DNA from: Parachlamydiales bacterium | GTDB taxonomy: Bacteria; Chlamydiota; Chlamydiia; Chlamydiales; Simkaniaceae | NCBI GenBank assembly: GCA_030641465.1 | Contig: DAOWHK010000168.1 | Span: forward strand, 1 to 11,482 | DNA length: 11,482 nucleotides | Direction of reading: 5' to 3' | Shown here: piece after piece, positions 6,219-11,482 of the stretch | Layout: each line of letters begins with the position of its first letter | How positions within the stretch are numbered: the first letter of the stretch is position 1 | Notes under the pieces: generated by a model | Seen by the model: the letters and a program-made list of their open reading frames with translations, nothing else | Database searches by the model: none | What the model was told of the DNA's origin: nothing | Made by a program: the position numbers and the translations under genes

Positions 6219-6654
6219 TGAGTTAGAGAGAAAGTTAGTAAACAGTTTTGTTTGTAATAATTGATCGAGTAAAATAATTGCTCGTTTAATTGCCTATAAT
6301 TGAAAGGGTTATTCCAATAGTGAATAAACTCTCTATCAAAATAAATCTTCCGGGGGGTATATTTAAGTTATAGCCGAGGTAGTAAGGCTTAGCTAATATC
6401 CAAGCAAGTGCAAGAAAAGATAAACATCTAATTCGGGGGGTTGAGATGGCTGTTGCCGCTCAATGAAGAAGATGTTAGAGCGTAAGTTATTTCTTTCTTC
6501 ATGTACTTGTTTGGGATGGCGAACAACAAACTTTAAAGAGGTTGTGTGAATCAAATCAGCTTTGGATTGAAATCCTTAGTCGATAAGAGCTACTCAAGAT
6601 CAGGCTATCTTATAGATATGCACAATAAGCCTTATGCACGGGCTTTATTGGTAT
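6219..6654. other. Intergenic stretch without a supported gene
   Basis: About 436 bases between the amidohydrolase promoter and the end of rarA. No frame on either strand has a start with a Shine-Dalgarno and useful length. Base composition from about 6340 on is less AT-rich than typical spacer here. Short protein-like pieces occur in two plus-strand frames (VWDGEQQTLKRLCESNQ near 6509-6559 and VDKSYSRSGYLIDMHNK near 6579-6629), which may be a decayed gene that I cannot identify. A hairpin at 6624-6631/6641-6649 (AATAAGCC/GGCTTTATT, one bulge) follows rarA on the minus strand but lacks a T run, so it is at best a weak terminator. No tRNA or other RNA gene recognised. Confidence 0.4.
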
Positions 6655-7860
6655 TTAGTGAGAGTTAGCGCAATCTCTTTCTTTTTTTATTTTTTCAAAA
6701 TACTTGAGTCTTTTATCCATTTCTCTTTCAAATCCACAAAGATTTGGATGGTAGAAGCGCATAGGTCCGAGTTCATGAGGAAAATAATCCTTTTCTGCAT
6801 ATTCTTCTTGAAGTAAGTTTGCTTCAGGTTTCAAGTGCGTTGATTTAGAGGCTGCATCAAAAGCTGCTTTAAAGGCCTGGTGACTGGCAGTACTTTTTGG
6901 TGCAAGCGCTAGGTAAATCACAGCTGTTGCAATAGAGAGGTCTCCCTCTGGGGATCCGAGTCTTTTATAGGCGTCCCAAGAAGAAATAACTAAAGATTGA
7001 GCCGTTGGATCTGCAAGACCAATATCTTCGTTTGCAATACGTAGGAGCCTCCTTAAAAGATATTCTGGGTATTCTCCTCCAATTAACATCCTTGAGAGCC
7101 AGTAGAGTGCAGCATCGGGATTAGATCCACGGATTGATTTTTGAAGAGCCGAAATTGATTCGAAATGCATCTGTCCGTCTCTATCATATAATGCTGGTTT
7201 TTTTAACATTCCTTCGGATAATTGTTTGGTAGTTACCTCTCCTTCGAAAAGAGTTTCTAGATTTTCCAAAGTATTTAGAAGGTGCCTGCCATCTCCAAAG
7301 GAGAGTTCAATGATAGTTTTTTTTACATCAAGCGTTAGGGAAATATTTGAGTGGCTTTTTTCAAATTGATGAATAATCTTTAAAAGAGCATCCTCAGTTA
7401 GAGGTTTTACATCCAAAACCCTGAGTCTTGATAAAAGTGCATTATTTAAGGCAAAAGAGGGGTTTTCCGTTGTAGCTCCAATTAATATAAAGGTGCCATT
7501 TTCAAGATAGGGCAGAAAAAGATCTTGCTGCGCTTTATTATACCTATGGATCTCATCAACGAAAAGAAGGGGTTTTTGATGGAAAAGAGGGCGCTTTGAA
7601 ATCGTTGCAATCACCTCTTTGATTTCTGACATGCCACTAGTTACCGCTGAAAGAGTGATAGGATCACTTTGAAAAGCTTTTGCATAGAGTTTTGCAATCG
7701 TAGTCTTGCCAGAGCCTGGAGGCCCCCATAATAGAATGGATAAAGGGTGGCCTTTTTGAATGATTTTTGTAAGAAGACCATTAATCCCTGTCAAGTGCTC
7801 CTGTCCTGTGACTTGCTCAAAATTTTTTGGTCTTAAACGCTCAGATAAGGGAATATTCAT
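6655..7860 (-). CDS. rarA: Replication-associated recombination protein A (AAA+ ATPase, RarA/MgsA)
   Basis: 401 residues, somewhat shorter than the E. coli protein but complete. RarA is a clamp-loader-related AAA+ ATPase acting at stalled replication forks and single-stranded DNA ends. Motifs in order: the N-terminal family signature PLSERLRPKNFEQVTGQEHL (residues 4-23), Walker A GPPGSGKT (46-53), Walker B LLFVDEIHR (98-106), sensor 1 GATTENPSF (128-136) and the arginine finger in LLSR (R145). The C-terminal half has the family's tetramerisation region, including SIRGSNPDAALYWL and ANEDIGLADP. The gene starts 40 bases after the permease stop with no promoter visible between, so the two are probably co-transcribed. 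The start lacks a Shine-Dalgarno, but MNIPLSERLRP is the normal beginning of the family, which fixes it. Confidence 0.95.
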   Translation of the reverse strand: MNIPLSERLRPKNFEQVTGQEHLTGINGLLTKIIQKGHPLSILLWGPPGSGKTTIAKLYAKAFQSDPITLSAVTSGMSEIKEVIATISKRPLFHQKPLLFVDEIHRYNKAQQDLFLPYLENGTFILIGATTENPSFALNNALLSRLRVLDVKPLTEDALLKIIHQFEKSHSNISLTLDVKKTIIELSFGDGRHLLNTLENLETLFEGEVTTKQLSEGMLKKPALYDRDGQMHFESISALQKSIRGSNPDAALYWLSRMLIGGEYPEYLLRRLLRIANEDIGLADPTAQSLVISSWDAYKRLGSPEGDLSIATAVIYLALAPKSTASHQAFKAAFDAASKSTHLKPEANLLQEEYAEKDYFPHELGPMRFYHPNLCGFEREMDKRLKYFEKIKKERDCANSH

Positions 7861-7900
7861 ATTGCAGTAGCATAGAGAAATAGAAGAATTAAATACTGCT

Positions 7901-9325
7901 TTATTTTGGGGTTTTTAAAAGAGGATTCCACGAGTCTTTTTTCAATGCATAGATAGTAAGAGGCAGAGCCACCATAAGCAATAGGCCGCCGACCATTAGT
8001 GCTTCAAATAGGTAGATATTTCCAATCTGAATTTGGGATGGAGGAAAAAAGGCGATGAAGATACCAAATAGTGATGCCAAGATTCCAATGCATGAGACGA
8101 TCCAAATCCCTTTATGAGGATGGGGGATTCGATAAGTTCTTGGAACATGAGGTTTTTTATAACGAAGAACGATTGCAGATATGAACATGAGAATATACAT
8201 GAGTAGATACATTTGAGCGCTTAGAGCGCTTAAAATCCAATAGGAAGCACTAAGTGAGGGAGTATAAAGAATGATGCACGCAAATACTGAGACAATGATT
8301 GCCTGAAAGAATAAAATATTTTTCGGCATGCCATATTTGTTAAGAATCTGCAGTTTTGGAGGAAGATTTCCATGAATTGCAGTCATATGTAGAGCTTTTA
8401 CAGGACCAAAAATCCAAGCGTTGCCTTCAGCTAATGCTCCAAAGATAAGTAAAATTCCAAAAATAGGTAGTAACCAAGAGATATGAAATTGCTTGAAAAG
8501 GGCAACAAGTGTTTGCATAAGCCCACTGACTAAACTGATTTCACTTTCTGGAATAATAAAGGAAATGGCAAAAGAGCCAAGTAGGAAAATCGTAAAAGCA
8601 ATCAGGGCAGAAATAAGAATAGCGCGGGGGTAGTTTTTTTGAGGATTTTTGACCTCTCCTGCAAATCCTGCGGATACTTCAAGGCCAGAAAATGCAAGAA
8701 AAAGTCCTGCAAGAAATGCTAATTGATCAAAATTGTTTAGATCGGGGATAAATTTGGTATCTGCAAAATGAATTTGCAAAGGATTTCCTCCTATGATCCA
8801 TAAAATGCCAAGAAGAATGATCACAAATCCTGGAAGAAGAGAGCCTGCAATTACTCCAATTGTACTAAAGGCCGTTGAGAGCTTAATTCCAAAATAATTA
8901 ATAAGGGTCATTCCCCAAAACAGAATTAGAACGACAATAAGGGCAAAGGGTTTACTTGTTTCTAAATTTGGAAATAAGACATAGGCAAGTGTTGTTGCAA
9001 CGAAGGATAAAATTGCAGGAAACCAGGTGAGATTATGCGCCCATTGCATCCAAATAGCAAAAAATCCCATTTTATCACCGAGAGCATCTCTTACCCATAC
9101 ATAAATTCCCCCGGACTTTGACCAGCCCGTTGCAAGTTCAGCGGAAACTAGAGCACAAGGTACTAAGAAAAAAAGCCCTGCAAGAACAAAGAAAAAACAA
9201 GCGCCGTAGCCATATTCCGCAACAAGAGGCAGGTTTCGCAGGCTTGCCATAATGGAAACATTCATCATGATCAGAACGAAGATGGATAGCTTTTTTTTAG
9301 GTGGCAAAGTTGTTGTAAGATTCAA
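7901..9325 (-). CDS. APC-superfamily amino-acid permease (GadC-like antiporter)
   Basis: About 474 residues with some twelve hydrophobic segments. The beginning (MNVSIMASLRNLPLVAEYG) and ELATGWSKSGGIYVWV are typical of the GadC/XasA glutamate:GABA antiporter group in the APC superfamily, where the first unwound helix binds substrate. LAFSGLEVSAGFAGEVKNP is the matching helix-6 region. Chlamydiae have members of this group and depend on host amino acids; the true substrate cannot be told here. Start choice: an ATG at 9373 would add 16 residues but has no Shine-Dalgarno. The TTG at 9325 has AGGAG at seven bases and gives the length usual for the family. A promoter candidate overlaps the ATG, which would then not be transcribed. 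The gene is followed at 40 bases by rarA. Confidence 0.88.
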   Translation of the reverse strand: MNLTTTLPPKKKLSIFVLIMMNVSIMASLRNLPLVAEYGYGACFFFVLAGLFFLVPCALVSAELATGWSKSGGIYVWVRDALGDKMGFFAIWMQWAHNLTWFPAILSFVATTLAYVLFPNLETSKPFALIVVLILFWGMTLINYFGIKLSTAFSTIGVIAGSLLPGFVIILLGILWIIGGNPLQIHFADTKFIPDLNNFDQLAFLAGLFLAFSGLEVSAGFAGEVKNPQKNYPRAILISALIAFTIFLLGSFAISFIIPESEISLVSGLMQTLVALFKQFHISWLLPIFGILLIFGALAEGNAWIFGPVKALHMTAIHGNLPPKLQILNKYGMPKNILFFQAIIVSVFACIILYTPSLSASYWILSALSAQMYLLMYILMFISAIVLRYKKPHVPRTYRIPHPHKGIWIVSCIGILASLFGIFIAFFPPSQIQIGNIYLFEALMVGGLLLMVALPLTIYALKKDSWNPLLKTPK

Positions 9326-9332
9326 ACAGTTT

Positions 9333-9337
9333 CTCCT
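9333..9337 (-). promoter_or_regulatory. Shine-Dalgarno that decides the permease start
   Basis: AGGAG on the minus strand, seven bases before the TTG at 9325-9323. The alternative ATG at 9373 has no purine-rich site upstream. A second AGGAG (9361-9357) has no ATG, GTG or TTG at the right distance. Confidence 0.55.
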
Positions 9338-9368
9338 AGATTTATCGAGAATTTTTCTCCTAAAATTG

Positions 9369-9397
9369 AACATAAGTATGTTCTATTAGAAATTCAA
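9369..9397 (-). promoter_or_regulatory. Candidate promoter of the permease-rarA unit
   Basis: On the minus strand: TTGAAT (9397-9392), 17-base spacer, TATGTT (9374-9369). The start of transcription would fall near 9362, leaving a leader of about 37 bases before the TTG start. The -10 is only moderate. Confidence 0.35.
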
Positions 9398-9930
9398 GAA
9401 AAGTTTTATAAATAGATATATATGTTCAGATTGAGTTCTAACTCTCTTATAATAAACAATATGAAAAAGATGATTGTTGGGGAGTGATTTTTGTATGTCG
9501 TTAATAATTAAAAGGATGCGTAAGTTTTTTTTAGAAAATGAACTGTAAAAAAATATGTGTGATAAGGTTCTTATTATTAGAGGTATAGGTGCGTGTCGCG
9601 GTGTTTTATTGAAAAATACGGTCGCAAGTGGTTTATTGTCAGAGGGTTATTATTGATTTATTTTCTGTGTAAATGATTTTGTTAGATAAAAATAATATTA
9701 AATGAAAAAAAAGTTAAATTTTTTTAATTAAAAAAAGTTATTTTAGAAAGTGTTTTGAGTGTGTTTTTATTAGTTTTTAAATTTAATTATTTGGGATAAT
9801 GTAAAATTAATTTTAATAATAAATAAAAAATGTTGTATATTTAAGTTATAGGATAATAAATGTTTTAAAGAGTTTGTTTGTAATAAGCTTTTAAGCAAAT
9901 TTAGAGAACCCCAAAAAGGAGCATGCTACC
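9398..9930. other. Long AT-rich divergent spacer before hctB
   Basis: Some 530 bases between the permease promoter and hctB, with 9660-9900 almost entirely A/T. Two tiny plus-strand frames follow each other: 17 codons at 9494-9547 (MSLIIKRMRKFF..., GGAG ten bases upstream) and 33 codons at 9555-9656 (MCDKVLIIRGIGACRG..., no Shine-Dalgarno). Neither can be supported as a gene. The region must hold the hctB promoter, but no pair of hexamers, for either the major sigma factor or sigma-28, is convincing. AAGGAG at 9916-9921, nine bases before the hctB ATG, is its ribosome binding site. Confidence 0.45.
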
Positions 9931-10446
9931 ATGCCAACAAAAACAAAATCTCCAGCGAAAAGGAGAACAACAAAAAAAAAGGCGGCCGTGAAAAAGCCAG
10001 CTAAGAAAGCTACAGTAATTAAGATTTCTATAAGAAAAAAAGCAGTAGCCAAGAAAAAAGCGCCAACTAAGAAAAAAGCAGTAGCTAAGAAAAAAGCGCC
10101 AGCTAAAAGAAAAACTACAGCTAAGAAAAAAGCGCCAGCTAAGAAAAAAGCAGTAGCAAAGAAAAAAGCGCCAGCTAAAAGAAAAACTACAGCTAAGAAA
10201 AAAGCGCCAGCTAAGAAAAAAGCAGTAGCAAAGAAAAAAGCGCCAGCTAAGAGAAAAACTACAGCTAAGCGTAAAACAACTGCAAAGAAAAAAGCGCCAG
10301 CTAAGAGAAAAACTACAGCTAAGCGTAAAACAACTGCTAAGAAAAAAGCGCCAGTTAAGAGAAAAACTACAGCTAGAAGAAAAACAACTTCTGCAAAACC
10401 TAAAGCTAGAAGAACTACTCGAAGAAAAACGACTGCGAAAAAATAA
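9931..10446 (+). CDS. hctB: Histone H1-like DNA-binding protein Hc2
   Basis: 171 residues consisting almost only of Lys, Arg, Ala, Thr and Pro. After an N-terminal part (to about residue 36), tandem six-residue modules KKKAVA, KKKAPA and KRKTTA run nearly to the C-terminus, which becomes Arg-rich (KARRTTRRKTTAKK). This is the composition and module pattern of chlamydial Hc2, which together with Hc1 condenses the nucleoid when reticulate bodies turn into elementary bodies; it resembles the tail of eukaryotic histone H1. In Chlamydiaceae the gene is expressed late in development. Length variation between strains by gain or loss of modules is known for this family and is expected here because the modules are also DNA repeats. 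ATG with AAGGAG nine bases upstream; a strong terminator follows. Monocistronic. Confidence 0.92.
   Translation: MPTKTKSPAKRRTTKKKAAVKKPAKKATVIKISIRKKAVAKKKAPTKKKAVAKKKAPAKRKTTAKKKAPAKKKAVAKKKAPAKRKTTAKKKAPAKKKAVAKKKAPAKRKTTAKRKTTAKKKAPAKRKTTAKRKTTAKKKAPVKRKTTARRKTTSAKPKARRTTRRKTTAKK
10069..10266 (+). repeat. 72-bp tandem repeat inside hctB
   Basis: A unit of 24 codons (KKKAVA-KKKAPA-KRKTTA-KKKAPA) begins at 10069, 10141 and 10213; the third copy diverges after 54 bases. Differences between copies are few and mostly synonymous (GCT/GCA, AAA/AAG), so the copies arose recently. A second, 54-bp periodicity (KRKTTA-KRKTTA-KKKAPx) follows downstream of about 10249. Confidence 0.8.
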
Positions 10447-10474
10447 TTTTAGTTATTTAAGCTTTCTGGTCTTT

Positions 10475-10514
10475 AAGACCGAGCAAACTACTTGTTTGCT
10501 CGGTCTTTTTTTTT
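10475..10514 (+). terminator. Intrinsic terminator of hctB
   Basis: Perfect 14-bp stem, AAGACCGAGCAAAC (10475-10488) with GTTTGCTCGGTCTT (10494-10507), loop TACTT, then T's to 10514. It lies 28 bases after the hctB stop. The minus strand has no T run after the stem, so it works in the hctB direction. The right arm and loop contain the last codons and the stop of the convergent phosphatase gene. Confidence 0.9.
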
Positions 10515-11159
10515 GTTAAAGAAAAGTAAAATCGCGCCTTTGTTTTCTATCAAAAAAGGGTGAATCGTATGAGATATAATCATAGCCACCAATGCCCCTC
10601 CAAGTACGTCACTTAAATAGTGATAGCTAAGTAAGATGCGAGAGCTAGATAGTAGAGCTGCCAAACTTAAGAAGAGATATTTATACTTTGGAATAAGGTA
10701 GGAGATCGAAAAAGCTAGCGTAAATATTGTCAATGAGTGCCCAGAGGGAAACGAGTGGTAGTTGTGCTGAAAATTCATAGGAGAAAAGTCGAAAATTTTT
10801 TGGGATAAAAAAACATCAGGCCTAGATCTTCCAATCACTACCTTTAATACTTTGATCACTCCAGCAGAAATGAATTGAGCCATAGAGACTTGCATAAAAA
10901 AATAGGTGAGTATCCCCCTTTTTAGATAACAGATCATACAGACTATTGGCCAAAGTATAAGATGCATTGGAGGGGAGATCAATAAAGAGGCTTGTTTAAA
11001 TAATGATCGGTTGGAAGGAAGTACTGTATGACAAAATTTTGCAATTGATTGGTCTAAAAAAAAATAGGAAAAAAGAATAAGAAGCAGCAGAAGCAGGTTT
11101 TGTGTGCGAAGTACCGATTTTAAGAATTGATCAAGTAGTGATTTCAAGTGTATATTCAT
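10488..11159 (-). CDS. PAP2-superfamily membrane phosphatase
   Basis: 223 residues with about six hydrophobic segments, as in membrane-bound type 2 phosphatidic acid phosphatases. All three catalytic motifs are intact: K106-x6-R113-P114 (KVVIGRSRP), P138-S-G-H141 (FPSGHS) and S173-R174-x5-H180-x3-D184 (SRILLSYHYLSD). H180 forms the phospho-enzyme and H141 is the general acid. Relatives act on phosphatidylglycerophosphate, phosphatidic acid, undecaprenyl diphosphate or lipid A; the sequence does not say which. The start at 11159 has no clear Shine-Dalgarno, but the basic N-terminal helix before the first membrane segment is normal. The 3' end lies within the hctB terminator, and the last residues (KKKDRANK) are dictated by it. 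Confidence 0.85.
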   Translation of the reverse strand: MNIHLKSLLDQFLKSVLRTQNLLLLLLILFSYFFLDQSIAKFCHTVLPSNRSLFKQASLLISPPMHLILWPIVCMICYLKRGILTYFFMQVSMAQFISAGVIKVLKVVIGRSRPDVFLSQKIFDFSPMNFQHNYHSFPSGHSLTIFTLAFSISYLIPKYKYLFLSLAALLSSSRILLSYHYLSDVLGGALVAMIISHTIHPFLIENKGAILLFFNKKKDRANK

Positions 11160-11482
11160 AAACTCAGAATGACAACTTGCTACTTTTCTTTAAAGTAAAA
11201 CTCTTGAATCTGTTTGTGTATACACATACCGATTTAAGACTTGGGTTTTTGCCAAAGTCAGCAGCCAAGGTTTAGACTTTCTGAAGCAGCTCCTATTTGT
11301 GGATAGGGGCGATGCCAAGAGAATCTAAAAATTGGTTGTCTGACACAGGGATCTAAAGGGTGAATTGGTTTGTGTATATTATATACAATTAATTTTAATG
11401 CGTTTCCTTTGATGGTTACAGTGGACTTTTTTACATATTGTTAATATGCTTCCGGGCTAATTTTAACATTTTTTTACTTTAA
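11160..11482. other. Terminal 323 bases without a supported gene
   Basis: No frame with a start, a Shine-Dalgarno and useful length on either strand. Between about 11240 and 11350 the sequence is less AT-rich and holds a small hairpin (CCTAT-TTGTGG-ATAGG), but I recognise no RNA. Two palindromes are present: TGTGTATACACA (11215-11226, perfect) and an imperfect one at 11370-11388 (TTGTGTATA-T-TATATACAA). Either could bind a regulator of the phosphatase gene or of a gene beyond the edge. Confidence 0.4.

Noticed and set aside
6357..6373. 17-base identity between 6357-6373 and 9835-9851
   Set aside because: Purely A/T-rich except for a few G's, and the flanks do not match; in such AT-rich DNA this can be chance.
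6555..6580. tRNA-like T-arm (GGATTGAAATCC)
   Set aside because: It is a short palindrome without the seven-base loop, and no acceptor or anticodon arms surround it.
6634..6816. 60-codon plus-strand frame overlapping the end of rarA
   Set aside because: Most of it is antisense to the conserved rarA C-terminus, with no Shine-Dalgarno and a low-complexity Phe-rich product.
9841..9930. Sigma-28-type promoter for hctB, as known in Chlamydia
   Set aside because: I looked for TAAA and CGATAA-like boxes; GGATAATAA is present but no matching -35 at the right distance.
10069..10440. CRISPR-like or satellite array
   Set aside because: The repeats are in-frame codons of the hctB protein with no spacers.

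Overview
The window most likely comes from a chlamydia outside the Chlamydiaceae, i.e. an amoeba- or arthropod-associated lineage. The best marker is a Lys/Ala-rich histone H1-like protein built from six-residue modules, typical of chlamydial Hc2 (hctB). An F-box-like protein, AT-rich intergenic DNA and a GadC-like amino-acid permease fit this. I cannot name the genus from the sequence alone.

Left part (1-4236), accessory: an F-box-like gene, cut by the window edge, points left. To its right are three diverged paralogues on the plus strand (329, 373 and 309 residues). They share a motif, N-x2-F-A/S-x4-M-x4-F-N-x-M-E-x2-F/Y-L/C, whose spacing matches cyclin-box helices of Pho80/cyclin-Y-type cyclins as I recall them. 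The first ends in CVLI and the second in CALQ, both textbook CaaX prenylation boxes; the third stops just after the shared PEI motif and lacks one. Each paralogue has its own -10 element 32-35 bases upstream of its start. A relic of a fourth copy lies between the F-box gene and the first paralogue. A 245-bp imperfect inverted repeat, MITE-like, starts at the stop codon of the second paralogue. My reading (inference) is a small, still evolving cluster of host-directed, eukaryote-like proteins, possibly membrane-anchored cyclin mimics beside an F-box protein.

Middle part (4307-9397), mostly housekeeping: a one-pass membrane protein with a beta-repeat domain faces, tail to tail with one base between, an M20-family amidohydrolase that has a clear promoter. 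After a stretch without a recognisable gene come rarA (replication-fork AAA+ ATPase) and an APC-type amino-acid permease, both leftward and probably one transcription unit, permease first. The permease probably starts at a TTG with a strong Shine-Dalgarno rather than at the upstream ATG.

Right part (9398-11482): a very AT-rich gap leads into hctB, whose strong intrinsic terminator overlaps the last codons of a convergent PAP2-family phosphatase. The final 323 bases hold no gene that I can support, only two related palindromes.
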